Below, piece by piece: positions 25,984-35,053 of a stretch of DNA of 64,000 nucleotides. This DNA is from Mycobacterium asiaticum (lineage in GTDB: Bacteria > Actinomycetota > Actinomycetes > Mycobacteriales > Mycobacteriaceae): assembly GCF_001673635.1 (NCBI RefSeq), contig NZ_LZMH01000083.1:62001-126000 (forward strand). Reading direction: 5' to 3'. Both the position numbers and the translations under genes were made by a program. Positions within the stretch are counted from its first letter, which is position 1; every line of letters begins with the position of its first letter. The notes beneath the pieces are model-generated. The model saw only the letters and a program-made list of their open reading frames with translations, was not told the origin of the DNA and did not search any database.

Positions 25984-27522
25984 GTGAGTGCCTACAACGC
26001 CCCCGCCGTCTCGGTCGCTTCAGCGCTGCCCAAGCGCGGTGTGTCTTCGTCGGTCCTGCTGGTGCCGGTCGTCTCGGCTGGTGACAACGACGAGTCCGCC
26101 GCCACGGTTGCCGCGGCCGAGGCCTTCCTGCCCGCCGATGCGGTCGCCGAGATCGAGGCCGGCCTGCGCGCCCTGGATGCCAAGGGCGGCGGCGAACAGG
26201 TGCACCGGCTGGTGGTGTCGTCACTGCCGGTGGCCAGCGTGCTGACGGTCGGGCTGGGCAAATCCCGGTACGAGTGGCCGGCCGACGTGGTGCGTCGCGC
26301 CGCCGGGGTCGCGGCCCGTTCGCTGGGCAGCACCGAGGCGGTGATCACCACGCTGGGAGAGTTGACCGGCGAGGGAATAGTCGAGGCGGTCGTGGAAGGG
26401 CTGGTGCTGGGCAGCTACCGGTTCACCGCGTTCCGCAGCGGCAAGACCGCGCCGAAAGACGCCGGACTGCGCAAGGTCACCGTGCTGTCGACCGCAAAGG
26501 ACGCCAAGAAACAGGCCGCGCACGGCGCGGCCGTGGCCACCGCCGTGGCCACCGCGCGCGACTTCGTCAACACCCCGCCAAGCCACCTGTTTCCCGACGA
26601 ATTCGCCAAGCGCGCACGGAAACTGGGCGAATCGGTAGGCCTCGAGGTGGAGGTGCTCGACGATAAGGCGCTCAAGAAGGCCGGCTACGGCGGTGTGATC
26701 GGGGTGGGCCAGGGTTCGTCGCGACCGCCGCGGCTGGTCCGGTTGATCCATCGCGGCTCCCGGCTGGCCCGAAACGCCAAACAGGCGAAGAAGGTCGCCC
26801 TGGTGGGCAAGGGTGTCACCTTCGACACCGGCGGCATCTCGATCAAGCCGGCCGCCGGAATGCACCACATGACCTCCGACATGGGTGGCGCGGCCGCGGT
26901 GATTGCCACCGTGGCCCTGGCCGCTCAGCTCGAGCTGCCGATCGACGTGGTCGCGACCGTGCCGATGGCCGAGAATATGCCGTCGTCGACGGCGCAGCGG
27001 CCCGGCGACGTGCTGACCCAATACGGCGGCATCACCGTCGAGGTGCAGAACACCGACGCCGAGGGCCGGCTCATCCTCGCCGACGCCATCGTGCGGGCCT
27101 GCGAGGACAACCCGGACTACCTGATCGAGACGTCCACCCTGACCGGCGCCCAGACGGTGGCGCTGGGCGCCCGCATCCCCGGTGTGATGGGCAGCGACGA
27201 GTTCCGTGATCGCGTCGCCGCGATCTCGCAGCGGGTGGGCGAAAACGGCTGGCCAATGCCGTTGCCCGACGAGCTCAAGGACGACCTGAAGTCCACGGTG
27301 GCCGACCTGTCCAACATCAGCGGCCAGCGTTTCGCGGGCATGCTGGTGGCCGGGGTTTTCCTGCGGGAATTCGTCGCTGATTCGGTCGAGTGGGCGCACA
27401 TCGATGTCGCGGGCCCGGCCTACAACACGGGCAGCCCGTGGGGCGCGACGCCCAAGGGCGCCACCGGCGTGCCCACCCGCACCATGATCGCGGTGCTCGA
27501 AGACATCGTCGCCAACGGCTGA
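25984..27522 (+). CDS. pepB: Leucyl aminopeptidase (M17 family)
   Basis: Hexameric di-metal cytosolic aminopeptidase, 512 residues. The C-terminal catalytic domain has VGKGVTFDTGGISIKPA (active-site lysine and metal aspartate) and NTDAEGRLILADA (metal Asp/Glu and catalytic Arg), with the N-terminal domain typical of the family. It removes N-terminal residues from peptides in protein turnover. GTG 25984. It is convergent with the FAD oxidoreductase gene; the ~96 bp junction contains a duplicated 21 bp repeat and a hairpin. Confidence 0.95.
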   Translation: MSAYNAPAVSVASALPKRGVSSSVLLVPVVSAGDNDESAATVAAAEAFLPADAVAEIEAGLRALDAKGGGEQVHRLVVSSLPVASVLTVGLGKSRYEWPADVVRRAAGVAARSLGSTEAVITTLGELTGEGIVEAVVEGLVLGSYRFTAFRSGKTAPKDAGLRKVTVLSTAKDAKKQAAHGAAVATAVATARDFVNTPPSHLFPDEFAKRARKLGESVGLEVEVLDDKALKKAGYGGVIGVGQGSSRPPRLVRLIHRGSRLARNAKQAKKVALVGKGVTFDTGGISIKPAAGMHHMTSDMGGAAAVIATVALAAQLELPIDVVATVPMAENMPSSTAQRPGDVLTQYGGITVEVQNTDAEGRLILADAIVRACEDNPDYLIETSTLTGAQTVALGARIPGVMGSDEFRDRVAAISQRVGENGWPMPLPDELKDDLKSTVADLSNISGQRFAGMLVAGVFLREFVADSVEWAHIDVAGPAYNTGSPWGATPKGATGVPTRTMIAVLEDIVANG

Positions 27523-27530
27523 CGCGGAAT

Positions 27531-27573
27531 CACCTCGCCGAGCGTCACGCCTCACCTCGCCGAGCGTCACGCC
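27531..27573. repeat. Tandem 21 bp repeat after pepB
   Basis: Two exact copies of a 21-mer (27531-27551 and 27553-27573, starting cacctcgccgagcgtcacgc) are separated by one base. The second copy forms the left arm of the terminator-like hairpin beside it, so the first copy looks like a duplicated left arm with no partner. Confidence 0.85.
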
Positions 27574-27589
27574 AGCGTGGCGTTCGGCG
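27558..27589. terminator. Hairpin at the pepB / FAD oxidoreductase convergent junction
   Basis: CGCCGAGCGTCACGC (27558-27572) pairs with GCGTGGCGTTCGGCG (27575-27589) over 15 positions including two G-T pairs, with a minimal loop. It has the CACGC/GCGTG core seen in the TRIT-like palindromes, but its outer arms are unrelated. Likely a bidirectional terminator. Confidence 0.55.
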
Positions 27590-27618
27590 GGGCTACAGCG
27601 GGGCGAGCCAACGACGCG

Positions 27619-29205
27619 TCACTTGGTCAGAAGCGAAAACACCGCACGGCTGAGCTTGCGCCGCGGCCAACCGGTCACCCCGTCGGCGGCCAGCGCGGCT
27701 TTGGCCGCGTTGCGGCCGCAGGCGCCGTTGACCGACCCGCCCGGTGACGCCGACGCGCTGCCCAGGTAGAGCCGCTCGATCGGCGTCTCGGCACGTCCCA
27801 TCCCGGGCGCCGGCCGAAAGATCAGCATCTGCTGCAGTTGCGACGTCCCACCGTTGACCGCGCCGCGGTGCAGATTCGCGTCGCTGGCCTCCAGATCCGA
27901 GGGCCGTTGCACGTTGCGGTAGATCACTGCGGCACGAAACCCCGGGGCGTGTTCCTCGATCACATCGTCCATCGCCGACGCCAGTTTCTCCGCCGCGGCG
28001 TCATCGGCGATCTCGCGCGGCAGATGCGTGTAGGCCCAAACACTTTCGGTGCCCTCGGGTGATCTTGTCGGATCCGCGGTGGTGGTCTGGCCCAGCAGCA
28101 TGAACGGGCGCTCGGGCACCACTCGGGTGTTCAGGTCGGCCATCCACCGCACCAGCCCGTCGCCGTCGGCCCCGAGGTGAACGGTGCCGACGCTGCGCAG
28201 GTTCTGCGCACGCCAGGGCACCCGACGGTCCAGGGCATAGTTGACCTTGACCACCGGCGGGTCCCATTCGAAGTGCTCGAGGTCATCGCGCAAGCTCCTC
28301 GGCAGCGTGTCCGCGGGCAGCATCTGGCAAAACAGTTGCGGCGCAGTGACATCGGCGACAACCGCCCGCCGCGCCCGAACGGTGCGCCCGGCCACCGTCG
28401 TGACCCCGACCGCCCGGCCACCCTGCACCTGGATGCGGGCGACTTCCTGGTTGCATTCGATTCGGGCGCCGGCCGAGCACGCGCGCTTGACCAGGGCGGC
28501 CGTCAGCTGGCCTGAGCCGCCGACCGGCACCGGCCAGCCCACGTCCTGGCCGAGCATGGTCATCAGGAAACCCATGACGCCGCTGCCGGGCGCATCAGGT
28601 GGAATATCGGCGTGCATTGCGTTGCCCAGCAGCATGATTCGCGGAGCCTCACCGTCGAACATCCGCTGTGCCATCGAGTTGGCCGGCTGCACAAGGAGAT
28701 TGGCCAGCCGGATGGCTTCGGCAGTGCCGAGCTTGTGCAGCAGCTGCAGCAAGGCTCCGGTCGGCGGAAAGGGTGACAACATCGCGTCCAACAGCGGCGT
28801 CTTGATCTTGTCCCACAGTTCCACGACGCGCAGCCAGTTGTCGGCATCAGCAGGCTCACGACGCCCGAACTCGGCGGCGGTGTGGGCCGGGTCATGGTAG
28901 AGAACGGGCGGGTCGTCGTCATCAGCGCGGCGCGGATGACCGACGACCGCCGGGGCATGTGACCAGCGCAGTCCGTGGTCCTCCAACCCCAATTCCGTCA
29001 TCGCCGGCGACGCCACCGTCATCGGGTAGTAGGAACTGAACAGGTCGGTGATGTAGCCCGGGGTCAGTTCGGCGCTGCGCACCGCCCCTCCCGACTCGGC
29101 CTGGGCCTCGAGCACCAGCACGTCCCAGCCCGCGTCCGCCAGCATCGCTGCGGCTACCAACCCGTGGTGGCCGGCTCCGATCACGACGGCGTCGGCCGCC
29201 TCCAT
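27619..29205 (-). CDS. FAD-dependent oxidoreductase, phytoene-desaturase-like
   Basis: A 528-residue flavoprotein of the amine-oxidase/phytoene dehydrogenase superfamily. The N-terminal Rossmann motif VIGAGHHGLVAA (about residues 8-19) and LVLEAQAESGGAVRS bind FAD; the C-terminal LYLGSASASPGGSVNGACGRNAA is the family's second FAD contact. No membrane segment or signal is seen. The substrate is unknown; carotenoid or lipid desaturation/isomerisation are family possibilities only. The start is 3 bp after the stop of the SRPBCC gene, so the two form a tight pair and may act on the same hydrophobic compound. Absent at this position in H37Rv as I recall it. Confidence 0.85.
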   Translation of the reverse strand: MEAADAVVIGAGHHGLVAAAMLADAGWDVLVLEAQAESGGAVRSAELTPGYITDLFSSYYPMTVASPAMTELGLEDHGLRWSHAPAVVGHPRRADDDDPPVLYHDPAHTAAEFGRREPADADNWLRVVELWDKIKTPLLDAMLSPFPPTGALLQLLHKLGTAEAIRLANLLVQPANSMAQRMFDGEAPRIMLLGNAMHADIPPDAPGSGVMGFLMTMLGQDVGWPVPVGGSGQLTAALVKRACSAGARIECNQEVARIQVQGGRAVGVTTVAGRTVRARRAVVADVTAPQLFCQMLPADTLPRSLRDDLEHFEWDPPVVKVNYALDRRVPWRAQNLRSVGTVHLGADGDGLVRWMADLNTRVVPERPFMLLGQTTTADPTRSPEGTESVWAYTHLPREIADDAAAEKLASAMDDVIEEHAPGFRAAVIYRNVQRPSDLEASDANLHRGAVNGGTSQLQQMLIFRPAPGMGRAETPIERLYLGSASASPGGSVNGACGRNAAKAALAADGVTGWPRRKLSRAVFSLLTK

Positions 29206-29208
29206 GCG

Positions 29209-29673
29209 CTAGTCGACCTCGTCCGGCTTGAGCCGCTCGGCCAGCGCGCCCAGCCGCCACAGGCACTCCCGATTGCGGGGATAGACGGCCAGCAGCGACA
29301 AGCGATCGGGCATCAGGCCGCCCGGTCCACTGACCGGCACCTCGTGCATCTCGATCCGGCACCCCTGCGGAATATCGTGCAGCCGGATCGTTATTCGCGC
29401 CGCACCCAGCAGTCCGACGCGGGCGTGCAACACGATTTCCTCACCGGGCGTGCAGCTTTCGACGACGGTCTTGTCGTTGATCACCAACGGCCACACTCCG
29501 ACCGAATGCCGGATCGTCGACCCTGGCTCGGGCCAGTTCGAGTCGACGGCGCGGGTGCGGCTGTTGCCCACCACCCACTGCGTGTAGGTCCACCCGTTGG
29601 CTATCACGTCCCAGACCTCCTGGCGGGACGCTTGGACGTCTCGGACTGTCGCCAAATCTTTGGTCAACGTCAT
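29209..29673 (-). CDS. SRPBCC (START-like) family protein
   Basis: A 154-residue single-domain protein of the polyketide-cyclase/START-like superfamily, which binds hydrophobic ligands in a helix-grip fold. SRQEVWDVIANGWTYTQWVVG near the N-terminus is the typical opening (conserved Val-Trp before the ligand cavity), and ITIRLHDIPQGCRIEMHE is a central strand pair. ATG 29673 has GAAAGGA 7 nt upstream. The FAD oxidoreductase gene begins 3 bp after its stop, which suggests joint transcription. The ligand is unknown. Confidence 0.85.
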   Translation of the reverse strand: MTLTKDLATVRDVQASRQEVWDVIANGWTYTQWVVGNSRTRAVDSNWPEPGSTIRHSVGVWPLVINDKTVVESCTPGEEIVLHARVGLLGAARITIRLHDIPQGCRIEMHEVPVSGPGGLMPDRLSLLAVYPRNRECLWRLGALAERLKPDEVD

Positions 29674-29838
29674 CGCGAATCCTTTCGGCGTGAGATCTTC
29701 GGAGTCCGAGTACCCCACCCGCGCCGATTTAGTGCCAAGTACCCGAGAGCGGGGCCGCGGCCGGCCTGCCGGCGTTTAGCGGAGTGCTCCGACGGCTAAA
29801 CCATGAACCGTCGGGAAGCACTTCTCTGAAAGGCCGGA

Positions 29839-30186
29839 ATGATGTCTGTGCGACGGTTGATTCTTGCAGTAGGCGCCGTACTTCTGCTGGCCGGCGTGAT
29901 CGGGCTGCTGGTGCCCGTGAAGGTGGCGAACAGCAACGGCGGATCCATTAGCTGCGGCAACGGGATCGTCAGTGATTATGCGGGCGCCAGGGCGGCCAAC
30001 AATGGCAGCGTGGCCAACATTCCGATCCTCAACGACATCGTCCCGCACACCGACTATGTCGCCGCGTGCGAGTCCTCGCTGTCGAGCCGGCGCGCCTGGA
30101 CGATCCCGTTGACGGTGATCGGCTTGCTTGCGGTCGCCGGCCCGCTGCTGGTGCGCCGCTCGCGAGGCGCTCCGGCGGGCGTCTAA
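29839..30186 (+). CDS. Small two-helix membrane protein
   Basis: A 115-residue protein of unknown function. Hydrophobic segments at about residues 7-27 and 86-106 flank an ~55-residue extracytoplasmic loop with two cysteines (SISCGNG and VAACESS) that may form a disulfide. The C-terminus is basic. This layout recurs in short mycobacterial envelope proteins but I do not recognise the family. ATG 29839 or ATG 29842 follow AAAGG. It is divergent from the SRPBCC gene and convergent with ephD, 13 bp from its stop. Confidence 0.72.
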   Translation: MMSVRRLILAVGAVLLLAGVIGLLVPVKVANSNGGSISCGNGIVSDYAGARAANNGSVANIPILNDIVPHTDYVAACESSLSSRRAWTIPLTVIGLLAVAGPLLVRRSRGAPAGV

Positions 30187-30199
30187 GCAACGCGGAACG

Positions 30200-31978
30200 T
30201 CAGATCACCCGCGCACGGGCGGTACTGCGCAGCGCCTGAGGCAGCACCCGGGAAACGCCGTACAGCGCGTAGGCCTCGAACGTCACGGGCCGGATCGGCT
30301 TGTTCTTCTTGACCGCCGAGACGATCGCGGTGGCCACCTTGTCCGGCCCGTAGCGGCGCAGCGCGAACATCTTGCCCAGTTGCCCGCGCCGGTCGTCGAC
30401 CTTCTCGAGCTCGACCCGGGTGTCGAAGCGGGTGTTGTTGATGATGTTGGTGTTGATGACGCCCGGGCAGATCGTGGTCAGCGCGACGTCTGCGGCGTCG
30501 AGTTCGGCGCGCAGGCAGTCCGAGAACATGAACGTCGCCGCCTTGGACGTGCAGTAGGCGTTCAGCGACTGCAACGGGGCGTAGGCGGCCATCGATGACA
30601 CGTTGACGATGTGTCCGCCGGTGCCGCGCTCGACCAGCCGTCGACCGAATGCCCGGCAGCCGTTGACGACGCCGCCGAGGTTGACGTCCAGCACGCGGTC
30701 GAACTGCTCGGCCGGGGTGTCCAGGAAGCCGCCCGCCTGACCGATGCCGGCGTTGTTGACGACGATGTCCGGGAGCCCGTGTTCGGCGCTGACCCGTTCG
30801 GCGAACGCCTCCACGGCGTCAGTGTCGGACACGTCCAGCACATAGGGGTACGCGACGCCGCCTCGCGCGGTGATCTCGGCGGCCGTCTCCTTGACGGTGG
30901 CCTCGTCGATGTCGCTGACCACCACCTCGGCACCTTCCCGCGCGAACGCGAACGCGGTTTCGCGCCCGATTCCGCTGCCCGCGCCCGTGACCGCCACCAG
31001 CGTGTCGCCGAAGTAGTCGCGTGGGCGGCCCACCTGGGCGCGCAGCAGGGCGCGGCTCGGCGGCTTGTTCTCGGTCAGGTCGGCGAGCTCGTGGACGGCG
31101 GTGGCCATCACCTGCGGGTGTGACATCGGCGAGAAGTGACCGGCCCCGATGTCGCGCCGCCACAGTCGGGGCACCCATCGGCTCGTCTCGTCGTAGCCGG
31201 CCGTCCGCACGTACTTGTCCCGCGTGTTGACGATGAGCTGCACCGGCACATCCACGACGTGCACGCCCTGGCGGCGGAACTTGGCAGAGTAGGACCGCCA
31301 ATAGTTGGCCGCGTACACCTTCACCGAGTTGGCGGCGTCGTTGGCGATGTTGGCGGAGTGGCGGATCTGGTCGGCCGGGATGTTGTCGACGACCGCGCGC
31401 CGCACGGCCGCGCTGCGGAACGCCAGCCGCAGCAGCAGCGGCGCCAGCACCGGGATGGAGAAGAAGGCCATGTAACTCAACCGCACCGCCTGGTCGAGCG
31501 CCCCGGTGAAGTGCCGCAGCCGCCAGGGTCGGCGCAGACCGCCGAAGATGAAGTCAACCAGTTGATCGTGGGCCGGCCCGGACACCGAGGTGAACGACGC
31601 AACCCGGTCGCTCGCGCCGGGCCGACTCAGGTACTCCCAGACCCCCACCGAGCCCCAGTCGTGGGCGAGCACGTGGACCGGTTGTCCCGGGCTCAACTCG
31701 CCGATGACGGCGGCGAAATCGTCGGCGAATCGGGCCATCGCATAGGCCGCGACCGGCTTGGGCGTGGACGACAGCCCGACGCCGCGGTTGTCGTAGCGGA
31801 GCACCCGAAACCGTTGTGCCAGCCGCGGAACCACCGAGTCCCATAGCACGTGGGAGTCCGGCCAGCCGTGCACCAGCACCACAGTGGGCCCCTCGCGGTT
31901 GCCCTCTTCGTACACCGCGATCCGATGGCCGTCGGCACTGTCGACGAACTGCTGGGGTGCGTGCTGCGTCGCCGCCAT
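30200..31978 (-). CDS. ephD: EphD: alpha/beta-hydrolase (epoxide hydrolase) fused to short-chain dehydrogenase
   Basis: A 592-residue two-domain enzyme, the same length as M. tuberculosis EphD. The N-terminal ~300 residues are an epoxide-hydrolase-type alpha/beta hydrolase: VHGWPDSHVLW oxyanion loop, nucleophile Asp in AHDWGSVG, and AGHFSPMSHP with the catalytic His. The C-terminal ~260 residues are an SDR: TGAGSGIG cofactor loop, NNAGIG, and YCTSK with catalytic Tyr/Lys. EphD is linked to modification of oxygenated or epoxy mycolates. Both active sites look intact. ATG 31978 by family alignment; the frame is open upstream but dissimilar. Confidence 0.95.
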   Translation of the reverse strand: MAATQHAPQQFVDSADGHRIAVYEEGNREGPTVVLVHGWPDSHVLWDSVVPRLAQRFRVLRYDNRGVGLSSTPKPVAAYAMARFADDFAAVIGELSPGQPVHVLAHDWGSVGVWEYLSRPGASDRVASFTSVSGPAHDQLVDFIFGGLRRPWRLRHFTGALDQAVRLSYMAFFSIPVLAPLLLRLAFRSAAVRRAVVDNIPADQIRHSANIANDAANSVKVYAANYWRSYSAKFRRQGVHVVDVPVQLIVNTRDKYVRTAGYDETSRWVPRLWRRDIGAGHFSPMSHPQVMATAVHELADLTENKPPSRALLRAQVGRPRDYFGDTLVAVTGAGSGIGRETAFAFAREGAEVVVSDIDEATVKETAAEITARGGVAYPYVLDVSDTDAVEAFAERVSAEHGLPDIVVNNAGIGQAGGFLDTPAEQFDRVLDVNLGGVVNGCRAFGRRLVERGTGGHIVNVSSMAAYAPLQSLNAYCTSKAATFMFSDCLRAELDAADVALTTICPGVINTNIINNTRFDTRVELEKVDDRRGQLGKMFALRRYGPDKVATAIVSAVKKNKPIRPVTFEAYALYGVSRVLPQALRSTARARVI

Positions 31979-32182
31979 CAAACCTCCGCTACCAGGGCCT
32001 CTAACTGGGCCCGTTGTCGCTGCCAGTAGGCCACACCGTAGCAAGGGCTGAATGCAGGAGGCTGATGGCAGAGTGACAGGATAGTTTTGACATCTACGTG
32101 GGTTCCGCATCCGGTTCACGACTGTGTGGTAAGCCAGAGGTCGACCTGCGCCGACCGACGACCGTTCGAGGAGTCAACAAAG

Positions 32183-33991
32183 ATGGCCTTCTCCGTCCAG
32201 ATGCCGGCACTCGGCGAGAGCGTCACCGAGGGAACGGTCACTCGCTGGCTCAAGCAAGAGGGCGACACGGTCGAAGTCGACGAGCCACTCGTCGAGGTCT
32301 CCACCGACAAGGTTGACACCGAGATCCCGTCTCCGGCCGCCGGTGTGCTGACCAAGATCATCGCCCAGGAGGACGACACCGTCGAGGTGGGCGGCGACCT
32401 CGCCATCATCGGCGGTGAGGACGACGGTGACGGGGGCGGCTCTGCAGAGTCCAAGGAGGAGCCCGCTGCCGAGGCCGAGGAGCCGGCTCAAGAGGAAGCC
32501 GACGAGGAGCCCGAACCGGAGCCTGAACCGGAGCCGGAACCCACGCAGGAGAAGTCCAGCGACGGATCGGGTGGCGGCGACGCGACCCCGGTGACCATGC
32601 CCGAACTCGGTGAATCGGTCACCGAGGGCACGGTGACGCGATGGCTGAAGAAGGTCGGCGACTCGGTGCAGGTGGACGAGCCGCTGGTGGAGGTGTCTAC
32701 CGACAAGGTCGATACCGAGATCCCGTCCCCGGTGGCCGGCGTCCTGGTCAGCATCACCGCCGAGGAAGACGACGTCGTCCAGGTAGGCGGCGAGCTGGCC
32801 AAGATCGGCAGCGCGGACTCGGCCGGGTCCGCGGAATCCAAGCCGGAACCCAAAGCCGAGGCCAAGCCCGAGCCCGAACCCGAGCCCGAACCGGAGCCGG
32901 AACCCGAGGCCGAGCCCGAACCGGAGGCCAAGGAAGAGCCCAAGCCCGAGCCGAAGCCGGAACCCAAGCCTGAGCCAAAGCCGGAACCCAAGCCCGAGCC
33001 CAAGAAGGAACCCGAGGCGGAATCCAAGTCCGAGTCCGACGGCGGGCCCTACGTGACGCCGCTGGTGCGAAAGCTGGCCGCCGAGCACAACATCGACCTC
33101 GCCGAGGTGACCGGCACCGGTGTAGGCGGTCGCATCCGCAAGCAGGACGTGCTCGCCGCGGCGGAAAAAAAGCAACAGCCCAAAGAGGAGCCCGCCAAGG
33201 CGCCGGCCGCCCCTGCTCCCGCGGCCGCCAAGGCGTCCGCCCCGGCCCCGTCCTCCGCACTGGCGCACCTGCGCGGCACCACCCAGAAGGCCAGCCGGAT
33301 CCGTCAGATCACGGCGAAGAAGACCCGCGAATCGCTGCAGCTGACCGCGCAGTTGACCCAGACCCACGAGATCGACATGACCAAGATCGTGGCGCTGCGG
33401 GCACGGGCGAAGGCGGCCTTCGCCGAACGCGAGGGCGTGAATCTGACGTTCCTGCCGTTCATCGCGCGGGCGGTCATCGACGCCCTCAAGGCGCACCCGA
33501 ACGTCAACGCCAGCTACAACGAGGAAAGCAAGGAAATCACCTACTACGACGCTGAGCACCTGGGCTTCGCCGTCGACACCGAACAGGGCCTGCTCTCCCC
33601 CGTCGTCCACAATGCCGGGGACCTGTCGCTGGCCGGTCTGGCCAGGGCGATCGCCGACATCGCCAACCGCGCCCGGACGAACAAGCTCAAGCCCGACGAG
33701 CTGTCCGGCGGCACCTTCACGATCACCAACATCGGCAGCCAGGGCGCCCTGTTCGACACCCCCATCCTGGTGCCGCCGCAGGCCGCCATGCTGGGCACCG
33801 GCGCCATCGTCAAGCGGCCCCGGGTGATCGTCGACGATGCCGGCAACGAGTCCATCGGCGTCCGCTCGATCAGCTACTTCCCGCTGACCTACGACCACCG
33901 GCTCATCGATGGCGCGGACGCGGGCCGGTTCCTGACCACCATCAAGCACCGCCTCGAAGAGGGAGCGTTCGAGGCCGACTTAGGCCTTTAG
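32183..33991 (+). CDS. dlaT: Dihydrolipoamide acyltransferase (E2) of PDH/peroxiredoxin complexes
   Basis: E2 core of the mycobacterial pyruvate dehydrogenase; in M. tuberculosis it also serves the AhpD/AhpC peroxynitrite reductase. Two lipoyl domains are seen, with lipoylation lysines Lys43 and Lys175 in STDKVDTEIPSP. An E3-binding domain (about 288-330, YVTPLVRKLAAEH...GGRIRKQDVL) and a catalytic domain (about 370-602, active-site His572 in YDHRLIDGAD) follow. At 602 residues it is about 50 longer than the H37Rv protein; the difference is in the Pro/Glu/Lys-rich linker after lipoyl domain 2. ATG 32183 has GAGGAG upstream. lipB and lipA, which make its cofactor, lie ~2 kb downstream. Confidence 0.95.
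   Translation: MAFSVQMPALGESVTEGTVTRWLKQEGDTVEVDEPLVEVSTDKVDTEIPSPAAGVLTKIIAQEDDTVEVGGDLAIIGGEDDGDGGGSAESKEEPAAEAEEPAQEEADEEPEPEPEPEPEPTQEKSSDGSGGGDATPVTMPELGESVTEGTVTRWLKKVGDSVQVDEPLVEVSTDKVDTEIPSPVAGVLVSITAEEDDVVQVGGELAKIGSADSAGSAESKPEPKAEAKPEPEPEPEPEPEPEAEPEPEAKEEPKPEPKPEPKPEPKPEPKPEPKKEPEAESKSESDGGPYVTPLVRKLAAEHNIDLAEVTGTGVGGRIRKQDVLAAAEKKQQPKEEPAKAPAAPAPAAAKASAPAPSSALAHLRGTTQKASRIRQITAKKTRESLQLTAQLTQTHEIDMTKIVALRARAKAAFAEREGVNLTFLPFIARAVIDALKAHPNVNASYNEESKEITYYDAEHLGFAVDTEQGLLSPVVHNAGDLSLAGLARAIADIANRARTNKLKPDELSGGTFTITNIGSQGALFDTPILVPPQAAMLGTGAIVKRPRVIVDDAGNESIGVRSISYFPLTYDHRLIDGADAGRFLTTIKHRLEEGAFEADLGL
32857..33020 (+). repeat. EP/KP-coding low-complexity linker in dlaT
   Basis: Six-base units encoding Glu-Pro and then Lys-Pro-Glu-Pro alternate through about 55 residues between lipoyl domain 2 and the E3-binding domain. 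The charge switches from acidic to mixed along the tract. Such imperfect hexamer repeats can expand and contract. Confidence 0.85.
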
Positions 33992-34020
33992 CAGGCCTGT
34001 AGCAGGGGGGACTCCGAACT

Positions 34021-34932
34021 GTGGCCAAAGCCGTTGTCGCCATAGCGGGTTCGTCCGGCCTGATCGGCTCGGCCCTGACGGCGGCGCTGCGTGCGGCTGA
34101 CCACGACGTGCTGCGGATCGTGCGCCGAACCCCGGCGAATTCCGAAGAGCTGCACTGGAATCCCGAAAGCGGCGAGTTCGATCCCGACGCGCTCACCGAC
34201 GTCGACGTGGTGGTCAACCTGTGCGGGGTGAACGTCGGCCAACGCCGGTGGTCGGGCGCGTTCAAGCAGCGCCTGCGGGACAGCCGGATCGCGCCGACCG
34301 AGGTGCTCGCCGCCGCCGTCGCCGACGCCGGCGTCGGCACCCTGATCAACGCCAGTGCGGTGGGCTACTACGGCGACACCAAGGACCGCGTGGTCGACGA
34401 AAGCGACCAGGCCGGAAGGGGTTTCCTGGCGCAGCTGTGCGTGGACTGGGAAGCCGCCGCCCTGCCGGCGCAGTACGACGGCACCCGGGTGGTGCTGGCC
34501 CGCACCGGCGTAGTGCTGGCGCCCGCGGGCGGCGCGTTACGGATGATGCGTCCGGTGTTCTCGCTGGGTCTGGGTGCCCGCCTGGGCAGTGGCCGCCAGT
34601 ACATGTCCTGGATCAGTTTGGAGGACGAGGTCCGGGCGCTGCTGTTCGCGATATCCACCCCCGCGCTGTCGGGTCCGGTGAACATGACCGGCCCGGCCCC
34701 GGTCACCAACGCGGAGTTCACCACCGCTTTCGGCCGCGCGGTCAACCGCCCCACGCCGTTGGCGGTGCCTGGCTTCGCGGTGCGCGCGGCTCTCGGCGAA
34801 TTCGCCGACGAGGGGCTGCTGACCGGGCAGCGCGCCATTCCAACCGCGTTGGAAAAGGCCGGTTTTCGCTTCCACCACAACACGATCGGCGAGGCGCTCG
34901 ACTACGCCACCGCCCGCCACGACGGCGACTGA
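34021..34932 (+). CDS. NAD-dependent epimerase-like protein (Rv2216/YfcH family)
   Basis: A 303-residue extended-SDR/DUF1731 protein. The N-terminal Rossmann loop is IAGSSGLIGSAL (about 8-19); VVNLCGVNVGQRRW and the YYGD segment (INASAVGYYGDTKD) are typical of the SulA/YfcH group. The C-terminal DUF1731-like part ends in TGQRAIPTALEKAGFRF. Substrate is unknown; YfcH homologues have been tied to cell-division phenotypes. GTG 34021 lies 29 bp after dlaT in the same direction, so an operon with dlaT is likely. Confidence 0.9.
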   Translation: MAKAVVAIAGSSGLIGSALTAALRAADHDVLRIVRRTPANSEELHWNPESGEFDPDALTDVDVVVNLCGVNVGQRRWSGAFKQRLRDSRIAPTEVLAAAVADAGVGTLINASAVGYYGDTKDRVVDESDQAGRGFLAQLCVDWEAAALPAQYDGTRVVLARTGVVLAPAGGALRMMRPVFSLGLGARLGSGRQYMSWISLEDEVRALLFAISTPALSGPVNMTGPAPVTNAEFTTAFGRAVNRPTPLAVPGFAVRAALGEFADEGLLTGQRAIPTALEKAGFRFHHNTIGEALDYATARHDGD

Positions 34933-35053
34933 GAAGCAGGGCACGGATTAAGTAGGCCAATACTCCATCGCACGGGGTCGGCTGGTGCCACACTCAATTC
35001 GGGTAACTCGTCAATTTCGGCGACGAGGTGCACATTTTGAGTTAGGGGCAGAA

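Noticed and set aside
24806..26224. Long upstream extension of the gcvT frame
   Set aside because: Runs antisense through the cyclase and pepB genes; GcvT similarity begins at the GTG at 24805.
32174..33949. A 591-codon open frame antisense to dlaT
   Set aside because: Mirror of the Glu/Pro/Lys repeats giving Leu/Gly/Phe repeats; no start signal and no similarity.
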